Positions 36,801 to 47,199 of a stretch of 64,000 bases of DNA are shown in pieces. The translations under genes were made by a program, and so were the position numbers. Source of the stretch: Ephydatia muelleri (Eukaryota; Porifera; Demospongiae; Spongillida; Spongillidae); the NCBI GenBank assembly GCA_013339895.1, contig JABACO010000001.1, positions 26,890,015-26,954,014 of the forward strand, in the 5' to 3' direction. Under the pieces are notes generated by a model that saw only the letters and a list, made by a program, of their open reading frames with translations, searched no databases and had not been told where the DNA came from. The stretch's first letter is position 1. Each line of letters opens with the position of its first letter.

Positions 36801-39800
36801 ATAATAAATCACAGAGATTATGAAATGAAAACTTATCTTTAGTGACAACAGAATTGTACACACTAACAATTAGTCCTTGTGTATTACAACTTACATGTTC
36901 ATTGCCATTATCTTCTGAATCACGCACAACCCTAAATGCCATACATTGGATCAAATCAAGGCTGCTTTATGTGTAGATACATAAAAACATACCGATGAGG
37001 ATGTTGGATTGCCTAAACAAAAGGAATCAGTTTTTTAATTAATCAAATTTTTTTTTAAATCTGTACATACATGTAATGTACTGTACATTAATTGTGCATT
37101 GATACATGCATACTGAACATGTGCCATAACGTCAGTCTTCCATTTAAAATGCACCATGTATTATTTGACTAAGGCCTCTATTTAAATAGCTTTGTTTCTC
37201 GTTTGTGTCAATTTGCATGCCTTTTAGCTTCTATTTTTGTGGTTGCATGAAGATTATAATTATATAGTAAAAAAGAACTTACTTCACTGTACTGAACGGC
37301 ATCATGAGGAGCAGGAATGGAGATAATTGGATGACATTCAACAACCATGTAGCCATTGGGTGGTTTCTGGAGAGCAGATTCATTACATAGGGAATGGAAC
37401 AATATGCATACAAATATAGTGCCATCCACAGTAAAAAAAAAATGCACATCGATAATGATACGAAAACTTATTATTTGTACGATAAAGTACATGTAGCGTT
37501 TTGAAAAATTCGTGCAATAGTAACACCAAATCAATACTTGTCAGTAAAAACACATGCTTTATTAATTAAATACTATGGTTGGACTCTACATGGATGCTGC
37601 TATGATCCATCAACTGTGAGATTAACAATGTTAAAGCACAAAGCAAGAACAAACAAGGAAACTATAAATGAATTATAGAGCGAAGGGTGCAGATATATTG
37701 CTGTATTTTTTCTCCTATACTTCAATTCACTTTTTTTTGCTTGGCACCTGTGGGTGCATGCCATGCATGATACAGGCATCAGACATAAACTGTGAGTTTT
37801 ATCACTATCTGTACCCAGGTGAAAAAAACGGCGTAATCACGCGTAATTGTGCGTGAAAAACGGCCATAAACGCGCCAAATTACGCGGTCTTCAAAACGCT
37901 GTATCTTCTTGATTGTGCAATATAGTGGAGCTGCATTTTTGCATATCTACAAAGCGGTCCTGTGTCTATAGAAGTCCAAAGATGGTTTAGTTTGCGATGC
38001 ATCGTTCCGAAGATATTCACAATCAACTTAGAGCAAGATTTCGCGGCTTCAAGTACAAAACCCCGCGAAATCAAGCCCTTTACTTGAATGTGAATATCTT
38101 CGGAACGATGGATCGCAAACTAAACCATCTTTGGACTTCTATAGACACAGGACCGCTTTGTAAATATGCAAAATGCAGCTCCACTATATTGCACAATCAA
38201 GAAGATACAGCGTTTTGAAGACCGCGTAATTTGGCGCGTTTATGGCCGATTTTCACGCACAATTACGCGCGATTACGCCGTTTTTTTCACCTGGGGTAAC
38301 ATGTTCTTTACTCAGAAGTTTCTATCTTGATTTCATGGTTATGATGGTGTCAAGACATGTACATGTATGTTATGTGGCAGGCAAGTTGCTGCACTGCTTT
38401 TACCACATCTACAGTATTAAGAGCAATCACTTACTGGTTTTTCATTGTGAGGTTTCACTTCACTGTACTGAACGTTGTGATGAGGAGCAGGAATGGAGAT
38501 AATTGGATGACATGCAACATCAATGCAGGGACTCTCGGATGTCTGGAGAGTAGAAACATTCACTTTTGTATATTGGCAGCGCAATTCTCAGTACTCCAAA
38601 CTATCACCAGCTAATTACATATAAATATATGCTGCACATATGCATACCCACCCTAAATGTTACCTGAGAGAATTACATACCGTACAGCAATGAACTCATG
38701 CATGATGGGATGCCTTCAAAATGCTCATATACCAATAGAACACAGCACATTCGATTCTGATTATACATGTACATGAATGTGTGATCAGCTCACTGCAGAT
38801 GGATTAACTGTAAGTTTATACTTAATTAAAGGCAATTAAAACTAGATAGGACCATATATATACCAGTTGGGTAAATCCAAGGGTAGATAACACACTATGC
38901 TTTAGATTTTGTTACAACTTCTCATATTTTTCAGTCCTCATATGAAAGTAACTTTGGTGAAAAAAAAAAAGTCAAATAAAAAATAGGTTGAGTTTCAATC
39001 TGTTATAAACACATATTATAATTTAGTTGTACATCAAAAGAGCATCGATATGATACCAAATATAACCCTTCAAGATCTGTGAGAGCAAAGTAAGGACTCA
39101 GCAAAGGAGCAAAAATGTGGCGAAACATTAATTATTCATGACGATGTATTTCGTAAACCATTAAAGTTTTTTTTTTCACCAAAGTTACTTTCATATGAGG
39201 ACTGAAAAATATGAGAAGTTGCAACAAAATCTAAAGCATAGTGTGTTATCTACCCTTGGATTTACCCAGTTATGACCTCTACAAATATGTAGCACATCAG
39301 TGCATGTAATATTCAATGCTCCTAATAATCATAATGATGCCAGCCCTGGAAGGGTATCCCAAAAATGGCTGGTCCATTTTCAACTTTCCATTACGATTTT
39401 TGTTTCTTAATTACTCGGAAGAAGAAGTGAGGCAGTGATCAGCAAATTTATTACTGTAATCTGCGGGTTTTTGTATGAGGGTTGCATCGGTATGCATAAA
39501 TGTAAACTTGTGTGAGTAAAACATACTGTATTATCTATCTTGTTACATGTATATTGAGATAAATACTATTGGGACTGCACTGAACATACCTTCACTTGAT
39601 ATATTGTAGTATTTCTGTAATAACAACCACATCTAATTGCAAATCAAATGAAAACATGACTTACTCCTGGTAAGAATATAATTCCACATCCACTGGAAGT
39701 TCTGCACAACAGTGCATGCATATGAACTCATAAATCATTTCCGTCATATTGTAAAATAACATACCTGATGGTGCTCTTTTTGTACCACGTGTCTTAATGA

Positions 39801-42800
39801 CAATAACAATAATCAGTACACCTACAATCAAGATGCCCACAACAACTGGAACTGCAACCTTCAAAACTAGAAGGAAATAACAAAATATATTACACCCAAG
39901 ACATGGTAGCCTAATAATCACACTCACTTAGGTTTTCACTGTTGTGATTGCTTGATAGTGTTGTTGTGGTAGGTACAATAATTGTTGATTTAGGTTCTGT
40001 TTGATTTGGAGCTAAATTTTCTCCTGTATGAAGAAAGTCGATCAGCAAATGCTTTACAGCCATATAATTTAATACAATTAATAGAAATTTGCATTTCCTG
40101 ATGTACAACTTTAGAAATCAACCAAATGGATATCTATACAGTCAAAACCACAATACAAAGTATCATGTACAGTACATGTACTTGATCAAGCTGATCAATA
40201 TATGAAGATTTTATATGCTGGTCTGGGAATGAGAATAACTTTTTTTTTTAAATGTTACTAGTTTATACCCCCACATCTAAGCACATAAACACCAGATCAG
40301 TTATATGCTCCACAGTTCAGGCCACAGTCACGTGAGAGAAGTTTCATTGGAATGCAACCTGAATCCTAACAAGTAGCATTAAATGTATGTTGGTGAAAAT
40401 GCATAATTGAATGACGATAAATAATGATATGTACCAGATCACAATGGCAGTTCTGCCAGGAGATTGTGTTTACTGTACATAATGAAAAGAAAACTAGGAT
40501 CACTCGACAAATTGTTTCTGACATAAGCTACCATTCATGCAGTGTGCCTTGTTATACCTTTAATGAAAGGTGATTTACATGTAATGTGTACTTCTCTTTT
40601 CAAAAGAACAAACTTCCCAACATTTGGCATAATTACCTTTAACTCATTTATGCTTAAAATATAATATGGATTGTATAATTATGAAATGATTAGCACAATT
40701 GCAGCAAATTTAAAACTTCTGTTGTTAAATTCAGCAAAAGAATATGTAGTTATAGAAAGGTCCTACATGTACATATTATAAATGTCAGTAGACCAAATAG
40801 TCAAAATATTCTAATTTTTTTAATTAATATAACATGGATTGTATCATGCGGAGATTGTAGTGAAATGATTATAGCAACATTGCAGCAAATTTTTAACTGT
40901 TAAATTCAGAAAAAGAATATATCGTGATAGTAAGGTTCTACATATTATAAGTCTCAGTATATCAAATGCAGAGTGCAGCAGATAGTATGCAGGTATTGTT
41001 TCCTTGCAACTACTGGTTATGACAATAACAAAGGTCAGGTATTGGCATCTGTTTACTACCACTATAATCTTTCGTGCAGCTAATATATAGTCCTTCACAA
41101 TTCACTGGGATAAATGTTCAGTTGATTTATGATCAAATACGCATGGTTAATGGATTGATGGCTCCAGGTTAAAAGTGACGCTGTCAATAAACCTATAATG
41201 TTCGTGCAAAGGTGATCTGCGAGTATGTATTGCATGCAGAGCGATCACGCAACGTAATACGTTATTACTCTATTAATGTTGCCAGTAATTTGCAAGACAT
41301 CTAAACAAATTACTTGTACATTTATAACACCCTCCATCCAAATGCTTTGTTTTTGGACAAATAGATAAAGCAGATTAAAAAATAGAGCAAAACCTTATGC
41401 CACATATACAATACAGAAAATGCAAGAAACACAAGTAAGAGACAGCTAAGTAAACAAACCTGACTCCTTTTTGAACAAATAGGTAAAGTTGGCCTTGGTC
41501 CCATTCCCAGCTCCATTGACAGCAAAGAATGTGAAGTAAATTGAATCGTAATCCATGGTCGTATTTTGTCTCTCAATTGTACCGTTTAGTGAATGGTCAG
41601 TGAAATCAACTGATGAGTTGCATTGATTTGTTCCATTGAAGATGCAGTCTGGATCACTGGGGATGGTCCTACATCCATATATGGTGATATTGGTACACAG
41701 GGTGTAATAGAATATATCAGGAGAGTCAGTGACATCAAGAGAGAATGGAGCACCCCAGGAGAGTAAGAAAGTGGTGTTGGAGGTGTTGGATATATTTACA
41801 GAGAAGTTGCTTGGAGCATCCAGAGGACCTGAGAGGTTATCATGAACAATAGTTATCAGTCACACTTCAACATTGAAATTGCTTGGAAAGAGATGGCTGG
41901 TTGTGTGGGGAAGAGGGACAGAATGTGGAAGCATAGCATACTGTATTGAAACAAAGATGATCTTCATACACTGCATGAAGATCATCTTCTACCTTAGAAA
42001 GCATTCCAGGCAGAGGCATACAGATCACTTGCAACGCAATAAGACAACATAGGCAGAGACACATCACACACTATGCACACACACATGCACACACACAGAC
42101 TGGGCTAGTACAACTTGCAATGACTTTGGGTTTCTGTACACCATATTTGTCACACACACACACGTGCACTCACACACACACATGCACACACTTGTACCAC
42201 TTGCAGTGATGTTGGGTTCTTATTTCTCACTCTGTTTTCACAAAGCGTAGATTTACATGAATGTACACCTGTGTACATACAGTGTACTTGCATTGTTATG
42301 TAATAGCCTGTGTACCATGTTCGTCACACACACACAAGTACACTCAGTACACTTGTATTGTTACGTAATAGAATCTTGTGCACAGCACATACATACACTC
42401 ATGTACAGTTCACTTATATGCACACATACATGTACACACTCACACACACATGTACATGTACATTCCACATAAGGTCTATTCTGCTGAACTTGTTCTAGTA
42501 TTGTTACGTAAATTGAATCTTGTGCGCAACACATACAGTGTACATACATGTACATGTACACTCATGTACAGTACACTTACTGTATACATGTATGCACACA
42601 TACTGTACATGTAGCTTGAAAAACATTAAACCTATCTACACACACACTCACACACACATGACATAAGGTCTATTCTGCTATCTCTGCACATGCAGATGCA
42701 TTCTATTCCATTTCACTGCTTTATGCATATATTCAATATCTGTACCCTGTCCTTGCACTCATATGTATCATTGTATGTGGTTGACAACTTCACTCCTTAC

Positions 42801-43822
42801 GTACAGAACTCCCTTATGGCTGGTTCTCTGTACATACATACATACTCACATCACACATGATGTATGCAACATGAGACACTTAAGACATTAACTTCCTACA
42901 CACTCACATCACTGTTCTATGAGAAGATGTGAAACAAAACTGTCCTATTGAGCATATCCCTCGCTAAACTTCTCTTTGTTCGCTATGCACAGCTTTTGTA
43001 CAATAACCTCTTACCGGCATAGTACATCCTTTTCTATCAAGTGCAGCACAGTGTTGCATTTCAAACTAGTTGTATGCAGGGAGTAAAATGAGTGTATAGG
43101 GTATTGCAATGGCTGGAGGTGAAGCACATTAAGTGGATATGTAATGTGTACTTATTGTGAGACATTTAATTCCCCTGCATACAACCATAGATACAATTGT
43201 AGTATGATGATGAATTGTATTGCACCTAAGCTATCAGGTAGGTCCCATGGCAAGTTTACATACAACTGACAGAAGGTAGTTAGTAACAATACTTATTATC
43301 CAGCTCTAAAGACAAAAACAAAAAAACTACTGTATCAGACATACCCTTCTAGGAACGCCAATCTGAGTGAGCACTTGTTCAGAGTGCTACATGTAGATGA
43401 GTGTACTGAGGGAAGAGTATTTAGCAGCAAAGTAATTTGGTAGTACTATAACACTACATCTACATCTAGTTGTTAGAAACAAGAGATGGAATTCACTGCA
43501 AGTGGAGCAAGAGGCAGAAAGAACGATGAGAATGTTAGCTAGGTTTAAAGAAATGCGAAAGCATTGTTTCACACCTCATGTTGCATGTTACTAGTATAGA
43601 GAACCAGTCATAAGGGAGCTCCACATGCAGAAGTTGTCAACCATATGAAACAATAGAGAGTGACACACTACGAGTACAAAAGCTCAGTCCCATACAGAAA
43701 TTGAGAATAGAATCAGTGGCCTCTTAAACTTATATGCATACGAGCAGTTCAATGGAATAGAATGCAAGCGCATGTGCAGAGAACAGGTTCAGAGCTTGTA
43801 TGAAATGTACAGGAGTTTGTGC

Positions 43823-43857
<35 letters not shown>

Positions 43858-45911
43858 AGTGTAGTATGTAAATGCATGTACCAGAGTACACAATGGAACC
43901 AATGGCCATAAAAACTCCCATGGAACATTATGTATGCATAGAGGACCAATCCTATGGGTACAAATGTACATCGTATTAGACAAATGCACATGTACAGTAC
44001 CTACATGTACATGTATGTGCAGCTAAAGGAGGATCTACAGAGAACCAGTCACGTGGGAACTCCACATGCACAGAGAGTTGCCAAACGAATACAGTTTCAT
44101 TTACATGTACACAATGTGTGCACGTGCATAAGAGTGTGAGAGACAGGGTAGCTGTTGGTTAAACATTGTCATAGTAGCTTGTGAATTGATAAATTGGGTG
44201 ATGGGTTCAAGTGAGTGGAGCACGAAATATGCGGACACTCAAAAAATTGAAAAATGTTTCGAAATTGATAGATTTTATTTGCACCTCCAGTATCAGTTGA
44301 GCATTAATAATTATTAGCATTGGAATACAATAATTGAACAATTGGAAGGGATTTGGGATGGAGATAGAGATGGAGTTTGATAGGAAAGGAAAAGCGAGAC
44401 CAGACAAGGTCCTCTGTACACACATACATGTACATGTATATAGGACTCCATGCAAAAGTGAGGCTAAGCTTGTTAATTTACCTGACAAGAACAATATAGA
44501 ATTGTACCTTACAACTTTTGAGCGCATTGTATAAGATCAAAGAGGAAAGATGGTCACTGAAGCTGTCAACTCAGCTGCACGGCTCAACACTCATGTGGTG
44601 ATCTAGATGAAGTTGGATGAAGAGGTTGCTCACTACCCTACCTAAGGACATCGGAGAATGGGTAAAGGAGAGGAAACCCATAACCTACATGTATATGGAC
44701 GCAGCGGAGTTGGCTGACAATTATGTCAGTGCTTTACAAGCAGGAGCAGCGACTGAAGATCTATTCTAGGTGTAGTGGGTCAAGCATCTAGCAAAGGTGA
44801 AGAAGACTGGACATGCCATATATGTAAGGAGAATGGCATTTGGCCAAGGACTGTCATAGAAACTAAGTACATCACATTGTGTGCTACAACTGTGGTACTG
44901 ATCAATCATGGTCTTGCCCTGATCATATATTACTTTATGAAGAGAGCTTCAGTGGCCTGAAGTGGAAGGAGAAGGTGGATGGTAATGTAGTAATTGATAT
45001 TATGTTAGATATGGGATGAAAAAAGGTCCATAAGAATTTGTGTCGCACGACAAACTATTGGATGGCTAAATAGTGGTGCTGGTTAGGTGTGCACGGTGAT
45101 TGTGTTCTTTATTCACTGGCGAATGTAGTAGCGATCAAGCCTAAGGCAAAAATGTTGTATCCTTGCAATGCATATACATGTAGCAAACTAAACATGGTTC
45201 ATGAGTACCATGGATGCATTATATCAATGTACAATTGTACAAGTTAAAACGTTTTATTCAAGACAGTGATCCAGCATCGTGGGTTTCTTTTCCCATAATG
45301 CAGCATGTGACTTTATGAGAACCATTATGCCAACTTTCTCTTGGGCATCACTTGGTGGCACTCAATCAGCCCACTTAGTATAAGACCTACGCAAAGCCTG
45401 AACTCTTGCATCAAGGCTAACTGGTCTAGCTTATTAGTCATTGTTTTTATTCACTTATTTTCCTAATCTCCCCAGGATCTGTGAGCAGCATTGATAGCAA
45501 TTAGTTAAGTCTAAAAACATTATTATACCTGGTTAAAACTTAAACATTTCCTATGCACTGGTACATGTACTTTCGAGTACTCACCCTGGATGGTCAGATT
45601 AGTTGGTAGACTTTTCAGTACGTTGGTAAAGGTGAAATCTGCTGCTCTGCAAACCACTTGTGTGTTGTTATTGATGGTAGAATTAGATGGAACAATGAGA
45701 TGAGATGAGAATGTATCTCCAATGGGTGGGTCAATGACATATGTTATTCCCATTTGTGCATGTTCTGTGCCTAAACCAGTTCCATTTAGTGTCCATGAAA
45801 GCACTGCTCTAGTTCCTAACCCACTCCCATTGCAGTAGAAAATAGCTGGATTGTCATTCTGAAATACTGTGTAGTTATTTGGTGGCTTGAGGCCTATAGA
45901 TTGAGTAGCAC
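33718..45911 (-). CDS. Receptor 3: Ig + FN3-like receptor with expanded tyrosine-module tail
   Basis: Supported exons, in gene order: Ig 45585-45911, FN3-like 41460-41828, Ser/Thr stalk 39928-40023, transmembrane 39765-39866, juxtamembrane 39665-39701, tail-module exons 38459-38542 and 37283-37366, then five tandem units of three exons and a partial sixth down to 33718. The extracellular half parallels receptor 2; the membrane helix has a different sequence (VAVPVVVGILIVGVLIIVIV). The tail module repeats GYMDV and VQYSE tyrosines. A frame such as CILIFLLSCLLSLSHV just upstream of the Ig exon resembles a signal peptide but lacks a nearby in-frame Met. The join from the juxtamembrane exon (phase 2 end) to the first module exon (phase 0) is unresolved; a 25-nt candidate exon at 39590-39614 does not give an open path as read. 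The 3' end is also unresolved. Confidence 0.65.
34106..34469 (-). CDS. Array unit 5: exons C 34450-34469, B 34352-34388, A 34106-34192
   Basis: Exon B ends NGNEL rather than NGNEH. Exon A reads GYMDVECHPIISIPAPHD then AVQYSE. Splice sites intact. Confidence 0.75.
34742..35106 (-). CDS. Array unit 4: exons C 35087-35106, B 34989-35025, A 34742-34828
   Basis: Exon A reads NGYMDVECHPIISISAPHD then VVQYSE. Splice sites intact. Confidence 0.75.
35377..35741 (-). CDS. Array unit 3: exons C 35722-35741, B 35624-35660, A 35377-35463
   Basis: Exon A is identical in protein sequence to unit 1, with HDAVQYSE. All splice sites intact. Confidence 0.75.
36013..36377 (-). CDS. Array unit 2: exons C 36358-36377, B 36260-36296, A 36013-36099
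   Basis: As unit 1, with NGYIDV in place of NGYMDV, CHQII in place of CHPII, and HDVVQYSE. Both tyrosines are kept; splice sites intact. Confidence 0.75.
36648..37012 (-). CDS. Array unit 1 in gene order: exons C 36993-37012, B 36895-36931, A 36648-36734
   Basis: Exon C (GTTTAG acceptor, GTATG donor) and exon B (TTTAG acceptor, GTAAG donor) join to read AIQHPHRVVRDSEDNGNEH. Exon A (CTCCAG acceptor, GTAAGT donor) reads KPDPNGYMDVECHPIISIP then APHDAVQYSE. C+B is 57 nt and A is 87 nt, each a multiple of three, so either block can be skipped without changing frame. Confidence 0.75.
37283..37366 (-). CDS. Tail-module exon A, second copy
   Basis: 84 nt, reads KPPNGYMVVECHPIISIP then APHDAVQYSE. 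One codon shorter than the array copies. Companion exons B and C are absent upstream, where a different sequence lies. Confidence 0.75.
37814..38295. mobile_element. 482-bp foldback element in a receptor 3 intron
   Basis: Nearly full-length inverted repeat with ends CCCAGGTGAAAAAAACGGCG and its complement. GTA occurs directly outside both ends (37811-37813 and 38296-38298), a possible 3-bp target duplication. The central part around 38000-38110 is the hairpin turn, rich in CGCGAAAT. It sits between two tail-module exons of receptor 3. Confidence 0.85.
38459..38542 (-). CDS. Tail-module exon A, first (divergent) copy
   Basis: 84 nt after a CTCCAG acceptor; weak GTGAAA donor. Reads TSESPCIDVACHPIISIPAP then HHNVQYSE. 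The first tyrosine of the module (GYMDV in the array) is CIDV here; the second (VQYSE) is kept. Confidence 0.65.
38879..39267. mobile_element. 389-bp MITE with about 100-bp TIRs and AGTT target duplication
   Basis: The left arm starts GGGTAAATCCAAGGGTAGAT and the right arm is its complement. Arms are about 98 and 102 bp with few mismatches. AGTT flanks both sides (38875-38878 and 39268-39271). It lies in a receptor 3 intron. Confidence 0.88.
39665..39701 (-). CDS. Receptor 3 exon: juxtamembrane, tyrosine-bearing
   Basis: 37-nt candidate after a GTGCAG acceptor, with GTAAGT donor. In frame with the transmembrane exon it reads ELPVDVELYSYQ, adding two tyrosines close to the membrane. It ends in phase 2. 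Confidence 0.55.
39765..39866 (-). CDS. Receptor 3 exon: transmembrane segment
   Basis: 102 nt, phase 1 both ends, TTCTAG acceptor, GTATG donor. Encodes LKVAVPVVVGILIVGVLIIV then IVIKTRGTKRAPS: one strong membrane helix followed by a basic stretch. Confidence 0.82.
39928..40023 (-). CDS. Receptor 3 exon: Ser/Thr-rich stalk
   Basis: 96 nt, phase 1 both ends, ATACAG acceptor, GTGAGT donor. Reads GENLAPNQTEPKSTIIVP then TTTTLSSNHNSENL, a Thr/Ser-rich spacer comparable to 20926-20997. Confidence 0.75.
40030..41450. other. Receptor 3 intron between stalk and FN3-like exons
   Basis: AT-rich. A phrase about AATTGCAGCAAATTT is repeated near 40695 and 40880 with its flanks (AAATTCAGCAAAAGAATAT), a short direct duplication about 180 bp apart. 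No additional exon seen. Confidence 0.5.
41460..41828 (-). CDS. Receptor 3 exon: FN3-like domain
   Basis: 369 nt, phase 1 both ends, CTCAG acceptor, GTTTGT donor. Contains APSNFSVNISNTSNTT, WGAPFSLDVTDSP, YGCRTIPSDPDC and FTFFAVNGAGNG. Homologous to 1912-2277 and 20304-20663. Confidence 0.85.
42055..42660. repeat. CA-rich microsatellite region, left arm of an inverted structure
   Basis: Several (CA)n blocks separated by repeated phrases such as CTTGTACCACTTGCAGTGA and TTGGGTTCTTATTTC. The same phrase recurs inverted at about 49215-49265. Within the large Ig-FN3 intron of receptor 3. Confidence 0.75.
42660..43790. repeat. Imperfect inverted repeat around 42.66-42.85 and 43.59-43.79 kb
   Basis: GTTGACAACTT and ACTCCCTTATGGCTGGTTCT on the left recur as AGAACCAGTCATAAGGGAGC and AGTTGTCAAC on the right, continuing into TTCTATTCCATT / AATGGAATAGAA. 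It is diverged and probably an old foldback inside the receptor 3 intron. Confidence 0.65.
43823..43857. repeat. (TG)n microsatellite
   Basis: About 34 bp of pure TG. Confidence 0.9.
44210..45000 (+). pseudogene. gag-like retroelement remnant
   Basis: The plus-strand frames hold NIELYLTTFERIV and, further on, a WTCHICKENG segment. Together they resemble the capsid-to-zinc-knuckle part of a Ty3/gypsy-type gag. It is a badly decayed fossil with many breaks; no LTRs are evident. It lies in an intron of receptor 3. Confidence 0.5.
45001..45584. other. Receptor 3 intron, nothing further recognised
   Basis: AT-rich sequence between the gag-like remnant and the Ig exon; no exon or repeat supported. 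Confidence 0.4.
45585..45911 (-). CDS. Receptor 3 exon: Ig-like domain
   Basis: 327 nt, phase 1 both ends, TTTAG acceptor, GTGAGT donor. Reads GATQSIGLKPPNNYTVFQ, IFYCNGSGLG (Cys), LSWTLNGTGLG (Trp), NNNTQVVCRAADFTFTN (Cys). Same length as the receptor 2 Ig exon. Confidence 0.85.
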
Positions 45912-47199
45912 CTAAACATTGTACATGAACATGGGATAATGATAACAGGCATGAAAGCAAGAAAATTAATATGCATTGTGAAAAATCACACAGGCTTGTA
46001 TGTACATTCTCAATAATGGCACAGCTGGATTTAAATACGTACTTGCATTTGCCACATTTTGAAGCAACATGATGATAGGGATCAGTTGCCAGAGAAGATG
46101 TCTTTCCTTTGCAATGCAGAGCTGTGATGATTGGGGGTGCAAAAATCACACACTTGGAAATCATGTACACAGTAAAATGATGCATGCACTGTGCAGTCAA
46201 TCATTTGTACTGGTCTACCAAAAGACAGGTTTAGTGGAAAGATGTGTTGTTCCAAAGATGAACATTTTAAGTGATCAAAGTAATAGAGAGGTGCATAATA
46301 GTAGCAACTTAATGAAGTTCAAATCATCAATTACTGGTGCATGCTATGAATAGAATTACAACTTGCAATCGCAAAGCATATAGAACCAAAAGATGAGATA
46401 AAACATAAAGCAGCATCATCACTCAGAAGGCTGCAATGAATATGCTGCCTAGACCCGTGCAACCTGAGATACATGTACATGGGACGGCATTAATACATGT
46501 AGCTACAGCTATTATTGTTGCTTCCATCTCTCAGTTAACCATAGTGTCATCAATTGTGCATCCAGCAGCCCTGGAAACAACATGATGCTCCATCCCCTCA
46601 GGTCAAGTTTGATGTCTGTACCACCTCTAACTGAAGATGGAGGTGAAAATAGCCTTGATGTGAGGGATATGCCCCACTCTTTTCCAGCAACTGACCATTT
46701 GCTGCTCATGCGAATATTAATCCTCCATGTACATGTACATAACACTCCATCAATCGGGACTGAGAGCTATGGACTGCGAAGGGCTTGCAAGGTTTGTAAT
46801 TAGTTGTGGGCTAAATTCAAGTCTGTAGTATAGCCAGAGAGTACTGCTTATGTTGAAACCTGCAAATGATGAAATCAACCTGTTCCTCACTCACAGCCAA
46901 CTGCAATATCCTAAAACCAACAAGGTGCAATGAATGATTCAGATCTTTTAGTCTATGCTGCAATTACGGACTATCAAGGAATTCCTCTGGTTCTCATTTC
47001 ATCCTGCAATAGCATGCTCAATACATTCATGTATAAGAGAATATTGAAGTTTGTTACAAGTGGCAAGCTTGGAGCACTTTTAAATGCTGAATCTGTCAGG
47101 CAGCAAGAGACAAAGGAATTCCTGTTCAGATATTACGTTCATGGTAGCAGCTTAGCACAAAAGCCTCCTACATGTGTATATACAGAAAACCTTATCTGC
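45912..47199. other. Upstream region of receptor 3, no supported gene
   Basis: This should hold the leader exon and promoter of receptor 3. The plus-strand frame 46930-47208 has gene-like composition (for example VRQQETKEFLFRYYVHG) but no recognised domain; it abuts the LINE remnant and may belong to it. Confidence 0.35.

Larger units (their letters stand above)
33705..37370 (-). repeat. Tandem array of 635-636 bp units, each with three exons (C, B, A)
   Basis: Copies of exon A begin at 34106, 34742, 35377, 36013, 36648 and 37283, spacing 636, 635, 636, 635 and 635 bp. Units differ by only a few substitutions. Units starting 35377 and 36648 share variants, as do those at 34742 and 36013, so the last growth step was probably a two-unit (about 1271 bp) duplication. 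Each unit contains, in gene order, exon C (20 nt), exon B (37 nt) and exon A (87 nt), together 144 nt = 48 codons in frame. The lower end is truncated. Confidence 0.9.

Noticed and set aside
34106-37366. VQYSE and GYMDV as strict ITIMs
   Set aside because: After splicing, the residue three after the VQYSE tyrosine is Ala or Lys, and GYMDV has Asn at -2, so neither fits the ITIM consensus exactly. I call them tyrosine motifs only.
38879-39267. Inverted arms as a regulatory cruciform of receptor 3
   Set aside because: The exact AGTT duplication explains it as a transposed MITE; a regulatory role would be speculation.
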